64,000 bases of DNA from Burhinus oedicnemus (GCA_008921705.1 VFFE01006670.1:147232-211231); one strand, 5' to 3'; numbered from the stretch's first letter, positions 10,536 through 22,160 are shown. Made by a program: numbers and translations. The notes: generated by a model not told the origin, from the letters alone.

Positions 10536-11372
10536 TGAAAGCTCTCACCATTTACTCTCACGGGACCTTTTAGCACTTTGGATTGTGGGGAGAGCAAGAA
10601 AGCCGGTAAAAAATGCTGTGGTTGGTAAAGGAACAAGCTAACCCTGAAATGCTAAATGGTGTTGGCAACCCATGAGAAGACATCATCATCTCCCGGGGAT
10701 TTTCATGAGGTTCACCCATACCACATCGAACTGTACTGTGGCTCTCAGGTCCTTTCTCTGAGCTGGTGCACCAGAGACCTCAGAAACCCGCACCACGGTT
10801 TGCTCAGATCCTCACCCCAACGAGCAGTCCCTGCCAGGATGACAGACAGCTCCCCAACATGCACTTCATTTTACGTCTTCTTCCCATGTTGGCATTTCCC
10901 CTTTGCAGCACCATATGGGGAGGCTGTAGGGGAGCTGGAGGTGATGGTGAGTAGGACAGTGGTGGCACTGGCGCCAGTACTTGGGACACCGTCTGGGTTT
11001 CCATTTGCTGGAGGCCAGTACGAACCCTGGTATGGAATTTTCAGTGTGCTTGGAAAGAGTACAGCAGTAGACAGAGACAGATGGAAAGGGTGAGCAGACA
11101 GTTATCAGTGTCTTTGGCTCACACCCAAGAGTTTTTCCTCCTCTCTCTGAAATGTCTTTAATTTTTTTAAATATCTCTGAAAGCAAATGAGAGCAATGCC
11201 CAGCGCGGTCATACTGAGAGACCCCAGAGAAGTGGTGTCCACAAGGGAAACCAAGAAGAAAGCATGCTTTACTGAAGCAGGACTGTCTTCCTCTTCTGTG
11301 TTGCCACCCTGGGCACATTAGCTTAATAACGAGCTTTTTAGCAGATTTCAGCGAACAAGAAGCAATTTATTT
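10536..11372. other. Non-coding, no gene recognised
   Basis: Mixed-composition unique DNA. Overlapping frames on both strands (145 codons plus, 150 codons minus) have no recognisable motif and shadow each other, so neither is supported. Confidence 0.5.
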
Positions 11373-11386
11373 GTCGTCATGGCGAC
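11373..11386 (+). promoter_or_regulatory. RFX X-box-like palindrome
   Basis: GTCGTCATGGCGAC matches the X-box pattern GTYRCCATGGYRAC at 13 of 14 positions and is nearly palindromic. RFX-family factors bind such sites, often at ciliary gene promoters and enhancers. The site contains two CpGs and lies in otherwise CpG-poor AT-leaning DNA. Confidence 0.35.
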
Positions 11387-12999
11387 AAAGAAGACCTTCT
11401 GGAAAAGAGCGTTGAATGAAGAGAAGAAGGTTTATTGTGCAGAGCAATGAGGCATTCACTTGGAACATTAGCATCACACAAAGCAGACCATACAAGAGGT
11501 CTTGCTAACTTCTGGATGCATGGTTGGATGCATTTTGGGTCCTTGCTTTCCCTGGAAAGGCCAAGGCGAGACTGGCATTTGGTGTTTTATACACGATATT
11601 TGATGTCCAGCCCTGTTCCAAGATGACTCTGGGGGAAAGACAAAGGTTCCTTGTTGGTAGGTGGCTGAACCTCACTGGTTGCATTTCTGGTGGGTGTTTC
11701 CAAAGACTGAATTCTGAGATTCAACTGCCAACTGAACAAACCCCAAATAAGCCAAGAGCATGCATCTCAAAGCGTACTTCGTTCATTTATTTTGACAACT
11801 CTAGTGTTTCTTTAATTATTTATAACACTTCATACTGTACTGGAGTAGATTTTTGTAAAAATAATGAAGCCTTAGTAGTATAGCATCTACGATCAGATCT
11901 GCAGGGGAAGGGGGAGGTAGGCAGTCACTCTCTGACGTGAGCGGAAAGTAAAATGTAGGTTGGAAACAAATTCTTTGCTAACAAAAGTTTTCAAGCACCA
12001 AAGCAAAGAAGGACAGACCTGTGAGACCCAGCACTGCAAGGGTTAGAAGGAGACTTTTGGGGTGAAGATGAATTCCAGAAAAGCAGCTTCCATCAGGAAA
12101 TGGTGATTCAATGAAATCTGGATTTTTGCCCACTGTGTATTCACCTTTGGAAAGCTATCAACAGGCAATTAAGGTAGAGAAGGAAGCTGTACTAGGCAAA
12201 AAGGTGTACACTTCAGTAAGGTGCACACATTACTGCAGTTAGGTGAGAATGTTTTACTTGAAGCATCATCCTCCATAAATTCCAGGACAGCAGTAAGAAA
12301 CACCTTGGAAAACTTGATTTTGCAAAATAGCCTGAATTTCCTCCTAACTCAGGGTGCAATAAAGTGTTACAATCTCAGGATTCCCAGCAGAAAGGAAACA
12401 CCTTTCCCCAGTCCCTCCCAGTGGCAAGGTTGAGGCCACATCTGGGCAGAGCTTATGCGTGGCAGAGGGTGCACAGGCCAGCATCTCGAGGGATACTCAG
12501 CTGGCTGTTTGCAGCCTCTACAACTGGCCAACATTGGCAAGGGAGTCGTTGCTGATAGGAAACCTGACCTTTTTGCCCCAGAGGGTGCTTCCTTCAAGGG
12601 AGATGGGAGCACCATGGGTCTTTCCTCTTTGCAGCACAACCCACCGCAGGCATCTGGACCCACTGTGGTTGCCCCAGAGAGGTGGTGAAAGAGGGAAGAT
12701 CCCAAAGGAGGTGGTGCATCTCCCAGAGGTCAGAGCAGACTTCTAGTAGAAATCTGGCCCCAAAGCAGGGCAGGAAAATATCGGCTGTGCCTGGCTTCAG
12801 GTGAGGAGCTGCTGTTTTCCACAAGCCCTTCCTCTGCCCGGAGCAGAGCATGGCAGAGGCCACTGAGGACCCAAACCTCATTGCCAAGACGACTCTCTCC
12901 TTCCCACATGTGAGGCATGTGCTTGTTGGAAAGAAAAGCTCGTTCTAACAGGCAAATGCTAGAAGAATGCAAAACCACAAAGAGTTTATATATTTAACC
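11387..12999. other. Non-coding, no gene recognised
   Basis: No transposon signature and no supported frame. Several overlapping open frames of 60-119 codons lie between 11.4 and 12.9 kb without family resemblance. Confidence 0.5.
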
Positions 13000-13220
13000 C
13001 ACCCAAGGAATATAATTATTCTTTTTAATCAAGTCTATTCAAACCATTTATTACTTTATTCTTCCATTTCAATAGCAGAATGATTAAGATGGAATCTTAA
13101 AGGAATTCTTCACAACAATAATAATGTCTCTTATCACAAGAGGCAGTCTCTGCTCTGTCCTGCAAATTCTCAGCATTTAAATATTAAATATATTCAATGT
13201 ATCAAACCCCTCCATTTCAC
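13000..13220. other. AT-rich block, candidate regulatory DNA
   Basis: A sharp AT-rich stretch (TTTATATATTTAAC, AATATAATTATTC, ATTTAAATATTAAATATATTC) with ATGATTAAG and CAATAATAATG motifs and no repeats of fixed period. It is compatible with an enhancer or matrix-attachment-like DNA; there is no direct proof. Confidence 0.25.
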
Positions 13221-15202
13221 TCCTATAAAACAATTCTGAGGATATGAGGAAGAACCAGAAAGGTCCCATTACAGTCTGCAAACAAATTCAAAAACGGAGA
13301 AGGGAAAAACTCCAGCATACATAACGAGCTGCAAATGTAACTCCTGCTCCAGGAGTCCAGCTTCACGGCAGAGCAGGCCTGGGGGATAAGGACATTATCA
13401 TTTTGAAGACTCATTTATTTCAGCACACGCTGTACATTATATAAGAGCCAGGCTTATTTTAGCTCTCGGTTTGTTGTCATCTTGTTTTTCAATGCACCTT
13501 ACATTGGTGAGAACAAAACTTCATCTGCACCCTGGCCAGGGCACTTTTTCCAAGCTTTTCAGAGCATGTAACAGAATAATCAAAAGGTAGAAAGTAGTGA
13601 GCTGTGAACAAAATCTGTATCTTCTCCAACAGGAGGGATATCTCAGGAGTAACGTCACAGATGTTGCAGTGAAGTGCAAGGCACAGCTGGGCAAGCGCTG
13701 AGAGACAGCACAGGCAGGTCTGAGCCAGTCTGGGCATTCGGGTATCCCAGACCTTTTGGGACCGCTCTCAGGACACACGTCATATTCCTATTCTATTTTT
13801 AGGTTCTTAATATGCTTAGCTTGCAAAGATACAAGTTTTCTGGCTGAGGTGGAGGCATGGTGGTTGCATTTTCTAGGCTAGTTTTTCCTTCTGCTTTTGA
13901 ATAATCTGTGAAAAGAAATTTTGGGTGGCGTGAGATGTATCTTACATAATTCTAGAAGAGGTCTTCTTGAAGCTTCATTTACCAATGTTTTATATCAGAT
14001 TACTTCATGTATGGTTGATAAAGGCCTGAGTATTATTGAGTAAACAATAAATAATATAGGAATGAGCAGGGATTTCTAAGTCCTCAAATTTAATTTATTA
14101 AATAGCTCCTGGGACCAGCCTCCCTCTATGGCTTGATGTCCTGGCAAAGAGGTTTCAAAGGTGCAGTAGGTTTCAAAAGGCTGAAAGTGTTTCACTTGAT
14201 TCATGATATGATGGGGGTCCCAAATGGGCAGCGGACATGGGTGGTCGTGCTGTGGCCTGGGTGAGACCAGCCAGGGACCTGCTGTGCTGCCTGTGAGCAC
14301 CACTGGCCACATGAACACATGGCCCTTTTCAGTTCACAGGGTACTGCAGCACTCAGCAGGGATCTCAGTGGCCTTCTGGGTCTGGCCTCTGTAATCCCAG
14401 CACGGGATAATGTCCAGTATTTCCCATGCCTTTTTTCCCAAAGGTTCCCAAAGCATTTTTAAGCCTTCATTGCCAGCTGTACCAAAGATCACCAAAATCA
14501 CTGCTGAAGGGTGGTCCAGTGCCTGCAGAAGTTTAAGTCAACTGGCTTTCTGATGGCTTTCACAAGGAAGGGCATGGAGGAGGCTGAGTCGGATTATTGG
14601 AGCTGGAGCTGAGCCAGGAGACAAGGCTCCTTTTGGCAGACTCCACTATCAGCACAAAAAGCCCCAAATTTGGTTTGGCATCTTAATCCCTGCCCAGGCT
14701 GCCATCTGAGGGTAAAGAACTATAGGTCTAAGCCCTTTACCATCGTGTAGGTGTGCCTGAGCATCTCCCGAGCAAATGCTGATCCAGCTCAGTTCCTCTT
14801 AACATATGGAAGTAGAGAGACCCTCAGTCACTGCAGCATCTCCTAAATATTCTCACCAATGACCCAGAGAAGGAAAAGTCACAGTTTGGAGGTTTATACC
14901 TTTATTCATGCTTGCCCTACATTTATTTATTTTTATCTGGAAGCAAGAGGAAGAGGCTGGCCTGCCCATGCAGAGGAGAAAGAAACCTTTGGGGAGCAGT
15001 AGGTAGAGCCCTGGGTGGGCTGAGGGCTGCCACAGCTCTGGCAGGGTGGCAGAGACCTCCCAGGTGCCATGTGCACTTCAGCTTTGGGCACAAACTTTGG
15101 GTGCAAGCTTGCAATGTCCCCATTAAAATCTTCTCCGGGCAACTCCAGCTACCCACATTTCCTTGTGACAGGGTGATTCATTCAGAGTGGGGAGGCCTGA
15201 GT
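13221..15202. other. Non-coding, no gene recognised
   Basis: Unique DNA with short shadowing frames only. An AT-rich part at about 13980-14110 merges into neutral sequence. No repeats are seen until the CR1 copy begins near 15203. Confidence 0.5.
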
Positions 15203-15754
15203 GAAAGGGATGTTACTCTGCTCTGGTGAGACCCCACCTGGAATACTGTGTCCAGCTCCGGAGACCCCAACATAAGAAGGACATGGACCAGTTGCAGTGG
15301 GTCCAGAGGAGGCCACAAAGATGATCAGAGGGCTGGAGCAGCTCTCCTATGAGGACAGGCTGAAAGAATTGAAATTGTTCAACCTGGAGAAGAGAAGGCT
15401 CTGGGGAGACCTTATAGCAGCTTTCCAGTATCTGAAAGGGGCCTACAAGAAATCTGGAGAAGGACTTTTTACAAGAGCATGTAGTGATAGGACGAGGGGT
15501 AATAGCTTCAAACTGGAAGAGGGGAGATTTAGATTAGATCTTGGGAAGAAATTGTTCACTCTGAGGGTGGTGAGACCCTGGCCCAGGTTGCCCAGAGAAG
15601 CTGTGGTTGCCCCATCCCTGGAGGTGTTCAAGGCCAGGTTGGATGGGGCTTTGAGCAACCAGGTCTAGTGGAAGGTGTCCCTGCCCATGGCAGGGGGTGG
15701 AACTGAATGATCTTTAAGGTCCCTTCCAACCCAAACCATTCTATGATTCTATGA
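15203..15754 (+). mobile_element. CR1 LINE, 5'-truncated, plus strand
   Basis: A 552 bp CR1 3' portion. Recognisable blocks in order are GGTGAGACCCCACCTGG, GTCCAGAGGAGGCCAC, CTATGAGGACAGGCTG, GGCCTACAAGAAATCTGG, GATAGGACGAGGGGTAAT, CCAGGTTGCCCAGAGAAG, CATCCCTGGAGGTGTTCAAG and the terminal GGTCCCTTCCAACCC with two ATTCTATGA units ending at 15754. The 3' end is intact and the 5' end is lost, the usual result of incomplete reverse transcription in this family. This is the longest and best preserved copy in the window. An exact subfamily cannot be assigned by eye. Confidence 0.95.
15297..15668 (+). pseudogene. CR1 ORF2 (polymerase) C-terminal fragment
   Basis: The frame encodes the conserved C-terminal tail of CR1 polymerase, downstream of the reverse transcriptase domain. 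Landmarks are LEQLSYEDRLKEL, then LIAAFQYLKGAYKKSGEGLF, CSDRTRG and a C-terminal APSLEVFKARLDGALSNQV. It has no reverse transcriptase or endonuclease domain because the element is truncated upstream. The frame is still open to a TAG at 15666-15668, which suggests a fairly young insertion. It has no start of its own and should not be taken as a host gene. Confidence 0.9.
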
Positions 15755-17749
15755 CTGCTGAGAGCAGAGGGGCCCCTTGAACTAGAATGCCTTTCTGTGG
15801 TTCAGGTAGTATAAGCCATATCAAAATAAATCTGGCATAACCACTCTAATCCACCTAGTGCACAACCTGATTTTGCACGGACAATACACCAGCTATGGCC
15901 TGGGATATAAGAGCAGTACCTCCTGCAACCCTCAACCTCTTGAAGCACCCATGAATAAATCAATAAGGGTCGGGCTAATAGGCTAGCAGTGAGACCATGC
16001 GTTCCACCTGGGTGAGCAGGACTTTGAGGGAAATGAGGAATCAAACATTTCTTCAGCAATCTCTGCCAGGCCCCTTCCCTTTCCGTTATCATTATCAGTA
16101 TTGATTTTTTACATAGTATTCAAGATTAAGCAAACTGTCACCACTGTTCAGCCTTGCTGGGTTAGGTGGGAGGGAGGCAGGCCTGGAGACAGACCTCCAC
16201 GAGGTGGAGGTACACAGGTGTACAGCAAACTCACTTTGCTCGGAGATTGGCTCCCTTCAGTCCTTTTTGTCCCTTCTCTGTTGGCAGCATCTTGACCCTG
16301 AAAGTCAGAGCATTTCCTCTCTTTGCAGCCTTTGACTGAAAATCCTGCCCTTCACTCCAGCTGTGTCTTTGGAGAAGTTTGACTCCAGATCAGAAACACT
16401 CTGGCTGAGGCTCTTGTCATCTTTCATCTTTACTCCTTCCCTCCTCCCATGCAGAGCTGGGACCTGCTCTCCAGCGAGGACCCAAGACAGGGACACATCC
16501 CCACCATACGGCACCCCACCAAGGCAACCAACTCCCAAAAGCACCAGGAAATGCTGAAATCTGCAACTCCCCTGAAATCAGTCACTCCATCCCAAAAGTG
16601 TTTTCTGCCTCTTTTGTCAGAAAACCTTCCTGAACCACCAGCCCCTTGCTAATTTTTACCATATCCATGTAGTTATCCCCACAGCAATGCAAGGACTTCA
16701 CCCTCCAGTCAGGGCTGTCTGTCCATCCCTGGAATAAAGGATACAGTGGTTTCCTTTGATTTTACGTTATGATATTTAAAAGAGAGGCGATAGATAGGAA
16801 AAAATGGATTGACTGCGGAGAAAAAGAAAAAACCACAACAGATGGGGATAGGAGCAGATCTACAAGGAAAGAAACTGGATGGAACAGGATTGGGAAGGAA
16901 GAAGGACCAAACCTTGCTCCTCACTGCATGATAAATCTGGACCACAGTCACGGGTGATGTATGGAAGTAGTATCAGCCTCTTTGTTCTGCACTCATGTCT
17001 GGGGACATTTTTCAGCAAGTTTTGTCCCAGAATGGTAGAAATTAAATGCAAATTTTTGCTCTGCCTCTTCAGGAAACAGCAGGGATATGTCAGTGTAGGA
17101 GGGAGCTTTGAGAGGTATGTGAGAAGGAGCAGGGGACTCACAGGCTTGGTGTGCCCACACTTTGAATGGGTCTGCTTCTCTCTGCTGGGAGATGCAGAGC
17201 ATTTAATGAAGAATTAAATCAAGCTGTAAAATGGGCTGGAACCCTTCTTACTCCTGCTGGCATCAACAGGAGCTCGGGGTGTTTGACACTTCTGAAAGCT
17301 AGAAGAAATGGTCCCAAAGTGCTTTCCGGGAGCCCAACTTCAGCCTGAAGGTTTCCCTGGTGAAAAGCCCAGACCTGGGCTCCACAGCCGGTCTCCATTG
17401 GCATTGCTTTCTTGGTGGGGAAGGAGCCTTTTGCGGCTGTGACGTAGTTGGCTGGCAGCTGAACGACATCACCTTCTTCCAGTTTATTGTCCATGAGATT
17501 GATGGAAATTGCAGAAATGAACCCACAGGGCTGGGCTGGAGCAAATTCCTTTTAGTCACGTCCACCTCAGGGGCTCAAAATGAGCCTTATAGCAGGGGAA
17601 GCAGCACTGGACGCCCGCACGCCCTTCCCCAGCCGTGCACACAGCAGGGACTGCAGCCCCTGCACTGCCCCTTTCTCCAGCCAATTTGCAGACCCCAAAA
17701 GAGGTAGAGAACCCAGACACGTCCCAAGTGCTCGCCCAGCTCTACACCA
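15755..17749. other. Non-coding, no gene recognised
   Basis: Unique sequence after the CR1. Frames of up to 115 codons (17360-17707) show no family. An A-rich purine stretch lies near 16790-16900. No transposon signature was recognised. Confidence 0.5.
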
Positions 17750-18260
17750 AATGCTCTATTATTATTAATGATCATAATGATAATTCAGCCTATGACTATT
17801 GTTACTGTTCCCGTGGAAAAAAAGAACTCGCAAACCTGGATATAGTTATGAATTTTTCTTTTGGCCTCCGTAAAACATTTCCAAGTAATTATACAAAGAG
17901 TAGAGTTGAAAAGGAGCTGCGCACAATTGTCATAAAATGTAATTAATTTTGAGTAATTCACAATGGAGAAAAAGTGCTGTAGAGAGTAAATTGGACAGGA
18001 GACTTCTGTGCTGGGGAGATGAGGTTTTGAAAGGCTGCTGACTAATACAGCACTGACCTGAAAGCAAATCCTTACATTCATGCTGGACCGGCTGTTTCCA
18101 TGACAACAGTTGTTATTAGTAACTGAAAATGTATTGCTGTTACGAGTGGCAGCATATTTTTTTCAGTTGAATTCAAGAGCAGCTGGGTACTTTACTCATG
18201 AAGATAAAGTGCTCAGATCGCTACAACACTAATGTTATGTGCTGCACCTCTCATAATACG
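17750..18260. other. AT-rich candidate enhancer block with X-box-like site
   Basis: Non-repetitive AT-rich DNA containing homeodomain-type TAATTAATTTT (about 17941), SOX-like CTATTGTTAC (about 17796), and GTTTCCATGACAAC at 18094-18107. The last matches the RFX X-box pattern at 13 of 14 positions and is followed by an inverted ACAAC/GTTGT pair (18103-18113). No transposon or coding signal is present. The motif mix is typical of vertebrate developmental enhancers, but conservation is unknown. Confidence 0.35.
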
Positions 18261-18693
18261 AACCTTATACTTACACATGATACAAAGAGATGTGTGGATT
18301 GCTTTAGGGAAAAGACCTCAGAAGGCATAGCGTAAATGGCAACTTGTATCAAAGAAATCAAAAGAAAATAACCATGGTCATCGCTGTGCTTTAAATTAAC
18401 TCTTTAGCAAAATTCCCTGGGGATTCGGGCTGACTGGAGTCTTCAAGTAACAGGTAAATCCTGTTAGGAGCTAAGCGAGCTAGCCTGACATCCCGAGATG
18501 TGATGCCTGCCTCCTGAGAGGCACTGAGGACATCTTACCCTTTAAATTAAGCTGCTTCTCATGCACTACCCCCTCTTGCTCCTATCCTGAGAGCAGCAAT
18601 TTTTATCATCTCTGAAGAAAGAAACTTGCAGAGAAAAGCTCTCGCCTGGTTCAGACCTGTGCAATGTCACTGGCTTTAATGACATCCCCCCCA
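18261..18693. other. Non-coding, no feature recognised
   Basis: Unique sequence leading up to a CR1 insertion, with no open frame of note. Confidence 0.5.
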
Positions 18694-18842
18694 ATCATCC
18701 CTGGAGGTGTTGAAGGCCAGGTTGGATGAGGCTTTGACCAATCTAGTCTATCAGGAGGTGTTCTTCCCCATGGCAAAGGGGTTGGAACTAGATGATCTTT
18801 AAGGTCCCTTCCAACCAAAACCATTCTATGATTCTATGATTT
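18694..18842 (+). mobile_element. CR1 LINE 3' end fragment
   Basis: A heavily 5'-truncated CR1 of about 149 bp. It starts at ATCCCTGGAGGTGTTGAAGG and runs through GGCCAGGTTGGATGAGGC, GGAACTAGATGATCTTTAAG and GGTCCCTTCCAACC to two ATTCTATGA-type units. It sits between two AT-rich regulatory-looking blocks. Confidence 0.93.
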
Positions 18843-19199
18843 CTCCCAATGGAGAACAAGACCACACGTCAAAGGGCTCAGGGCTCAGCCAGTGCCACCG
18901 GCCTCCGGGTGAGCTGGTCATGACAGTCGTCCTGGCCTCTCTCCAACTCCCACCTCTCTACGCTAACCAAAATGCCATGGTTGGCAGCTAAACCAATTTA
19001 GGCTTCGTCAAGTTTGCCTGTGGCTGTTGCCCTGGTATATATTTCAGATGTCCCCCTCTGGGACCTGTGAAGAGAGTGTAAATCTTTGCACCCGTGTAAG
19101 TGAGGGAGGAGCATAGCCTAGGAAAATATCGGTTGCCAAAGTTGCTCATGTAGGCAAAATTACATATGTTACATTGTATGAATGATTCTGCGAATAGCA
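18843..19199. other. Non-coding, no feature recognised
   Basis: Short unique stretch between the CR1 fragment and the AT-rich array, with no coding frame or repeat. Confidence 0.5.
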
Positions 19200-19620
19200 G
19201 TAACATATTCAGGAAGCAAATAAGTTACAATCCATAATCAAAAAATGTTGCAAATTACATCCTTAATAGATTACATTTATAATCTACTTGAAAGAGATCT
19301 TTAGGCACTTAATTGACATATTCCAAGATAGCTATAACATATTGGCTAGTTAGATACCAATTGACATACTTATTAAATATCAATTAGCGCATTCCATAAT
19401 TTGGCACCTAATTAGCTTGCTATAGCTATTCTATCAAATGCCAATTAAATGCTTGAAATTTCTTACAAGTTGGCTGTACTAAGATAATAATTAAGAATGC
19501 ATTGCTTAAGTCATTTTTAGTTAATTACATGGCAAACTAATTTTGGCTACACACATTAGACCTTTCAATAAATCCCTCTTTATCAATCAATTGTTATCTA
19601 ATGAACTCATTATTCTTTTG
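19200..19620. promoter_or_regulatory. AT-rich homeodomain-motif array
   Basis: About 400 bp of very AT-rich DNA with roughly ten AATTA/TAATT/CAATTA cores. AATTGACATA occurs twice, at 19311-19320 and 19359-19368 (48 bp apart). Related words follow: CAATTAGCGCATTCCA near 19380, ACCTAATTAGC near 19407 and CCAATTAAATGC near 19441. ATTCCA (a TEAD-type core) follows two of them. The pattern suggests either a developmental enhancer with many homeodomain sites or a strongly decayed tandem repeat of about 48-60 bp. No coding frame crosses it. Confidence 0.4.
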
Positions 19621-20212
19621 CTACATCTGAATGAAAGGCTGCTTTGCCATTCTCCTGGTAGTTGTATTTCGATGTATCTCAGCATGGATGTGGGGCTCCG
19701 TGTGCCTCCTACCCCAGGGTCTCCAGTAGGGATGTGAAATGCCCCATTCCCAGCCCAGAGAGCAGACCCTGTCCCCCCCCGTCCATGGAAGCAGCAGCCC
19801 TGTGGAGTCTGGGGAGGGGATGGGTGTGCAGGAGTCACTGTGGTCCCCTCTCCGCACTGCCACTGCTCCAACCACCTGCAGCACGGAGGGCTCAGCACCA
19901 ACCCACCTTGCGGAAGCCCTGTGCAGGCTGGTGTGCAAGACCCATGGTGCTCGAGAAAGGATTGAGAGTCATGACTTTGTGTCAGGAGGGAAGGAGCAAG
20001 TTGTCCGAGGCTGTGGGAAGCGAGAGGGTGGAGGAGTTTGGAAGTGGTGGAGCTCCTTCAGGTGAGGTGGAAGAAAGTGGTAGCATGAACTTGTGCTGAT
20101 CCAATACAGGAACATGTCTCCCTGAGCTCTTTATGTCCCCTATGGCAACAGAGCACCACTCAAAAAATAAAAATAGCATGCTGCATTGATGTCTTCTCTC
20201 TTTTCCCCACAG
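19621..20212. other. Non-coding, no gene recognised
   Basis: GC-richer DNA with several overlapping frames of 105-145 codons on both strands between 19.6 and 20.1 kb, none with a recognisable family. It ends in the strong pyrimidine tract before 20212. Confidence 0.45.
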
Positions 20213-20288
20213 TTATGAGTCAGCTGACTGATTAGGCTATTGCCATATGTGGAGCATCTTTTATGTCGGAGGAATTTATTGCATTAAG
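20213..20288 (+). other. Candidate non-coding exon (splice-signal bracketed)
   Basis: A strong 3' splice-site context (pyrimidine-rich GTCTTCTCTCTTTTCCCCAC then AG at 20211-20212) precedes a 76 bp segment that ends AAG before GTAGGC, a reasonable donor, at 20288/20289. All three frames contain stops, so it could only be an untranslated, lncRNA or poison exon. It also contains TGAGTCAGC (20216-20224) and a 12 bp palindrome AGTCAGCTGACT. No transcript evidence is available; splice-like pairs also occur by chance. Confidence 0.22.
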
Positions 20289-22110
20289 GTAGGCAAGTTG
20301 TGTACTTGTGGATGTGATGGCCCTCTGGATGCACCCCTTTGTTGGAAGGAACTGTACCGTGCCTGCCCCATTCCTGTGCCTCATTGTGCTTAGCTGGTCC
20401 TGCTACAGCTAAACTGGCATCCTGCCCTGGGAGACCCTGGGGGGGCTGCTGGCTTTGAATGGCCAGTTAGAAGTTTGGCTATGGACTGCACTGAATATGA
20501 AGACTTATGCGGTAAATTGCCGCTGACATCACTCCAGGAGGGTGCAAGTGGGTGGCTTCACATAGTCTGAGAAGATACGCAGGACATAGAGCCCATGACT
20601 CTCTGCTCCATCAGCTAGCACTCTCTGCTTGTTGGACCCGCTCTTTGTCTCTCATCTTTGACTGTAAAGCAAAGGACTTCCAGTGCCCAGCATTTTGCCC
20701 ATAGGTTCTAGTCTTCTTTTTAATTAGTATTAACAAATATAATGAAAGACATGCCAAAAATACCCATATTTCCCATTTTCCAGTTTTTGCTCACATGTGT
20801 GTTTGATGTGCACATGCTTAATTTAGCAAAGTGATTTCAATGAAGTGGAGAGGGATTTTTCAAAATGATATGGGATGTGTGAATTTCCTTTGGGCACTCA
20901 AGGAGTGCACTGCTTTCCACTCGCCACGAAAACCAGCAGCCAGGGTCTGCCCGGCCTCGAAGCGTGGTTCTGGAGCCGTGCTGGCCATCAGAGGTGCCAT
21001 ATAGGTCTCTGTACTTGCTGTGAAGCAGCGATGCTGATTGAACGCAATATGCTGAGTGTACAGGAGGGATGGCTTTGCTCAATGCAGTCATGGTCTGGTT
21101 TAATTTCTTGTTACTGTACAGGCTGCACTGTAGCCACCAGAGAAGGACAACTCATCCGTGCGATTTTTGTGAGCTTGGTGCCCCAGCTGCTTCTGACCAC
21201 TCAAACTCAGCACTGAGGAACATCGCCTTTCACGTTCTGCAGGGGCACATGGCCTTGGCAGCAGTGCAGAGAAAGAACATAATTCACCTTAGGGAGAGTT
21301 TATGCCAAACATTGAACAAAAAAACAAAAATAAAAATAAAAAAAAGAGGGAACTCACTATTGCACGCTACCAAGTAACCCTGTGTTGCATCCTGCTGCAG
21401 AACATGTCTCGGGATGCTGGTGGAGGTGACCTGGGGCACAAGGAAGGGACATACACAAGCCCAGGAGGACCGGAATGAGTTTTCCTCAGCACTGGATACA
21501 GTCAGCCTGGGTATGCTGCTTCCTCTTCCCCAGGGACCAGCGGCTGTTTGTTCTCCACCCCAGAGCCCCATCCAAGCAGTGTTTCTGTGCAGTGACGAGA
21601 CACATGTCCCTTCATCCCTGGGCAGAAGTGAGGGGTTGTGTGCTCGTGCTAACAGGGTGGGGAAGAGCAATTCACTGTGTGGGGCTTGACAACTACATTT
21701 TTTACGTCAAGCAAAGCCAGAAGCTTGAACAAATGCCTTTGTGGTGACAGAATGAAAGGGCTGCACAATTTTTTCCTCGTTTTGACATAATGAAAAAAGG
21801 CTTTTGACAAAATCCATTCTGCCCTTTAAATGAAGTTATTTGTTTGACTAAATGCACTGACTCCATCCAAATTATTTATTAGACTTGCTTGACGTTGCAG
21901 GCAACCTGGATTCCCACAGGGCTGGGGGCAAGAGGTGGGTTCTGGATTAATCCCATCAATGGATAACAAGGCAAACCTAGTAAAAAGTGTTTTTTTACTT
22001 AAAAAAAGAAGGGGGGGGGGGCAGGATCCAACCACTGCACATCTTGCAGGCTTGGCCTGGGACACTCAGGTTGGGCTGTTTTCTTGCCACAGGTCTATGA
22101 CACTGTCAAT
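20289..22110. other. Non-coding, simple repeats only
   Basis: No gene is recognised. An A-rich tract with interspersed C and T lies at 21316-21346. A G11 run is at 22011-22021, preceded by an A-rich stretch. Overlapping frames of 90-128 codons at 21.3-21.7 kb have no family resemblance. Confidence 0.5.
21316..21346 (+). repeat. A-rich simple repeat
   Basis: Long A runs broken by single C or T bases (AAAAAAACAAAAATAAAAAT type). This is low-complexity sequence. No LINE or SINE body directly upstream was recognised that would make it a retroposon tail. Confidence 0.8.
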
Positions 22111-22160
22111 AAAACTGATCACTGCGTACCTGTACTGCTACGGTTGTCATGATCAGTTTT
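22111..22160 (+). repeat. Inverted repeat, 11 bp perfect arms
   Basis: AAAACTGATCA at 22111-22121 and TGATCAGTTTT at 22150-22160 are exact reverse complements separated by 28 bp. A short inner pairing CGTA/TACG (22125-22128 with 22139-22142) is possible. By rough count, an 11 bp arm pair with a loop of up to about 50 bp is expected close to once per 64 kb, so this may be chance. Confidence 0.6.

Noticed and set aside
18686..18852. Possible target-site duplication (CCCAAT) flanking the 18.69 kb CR1 copy
   Set aside because: CR1 insertions usually lack clear target-site duplications, and six bases in a C-rich context is weak.
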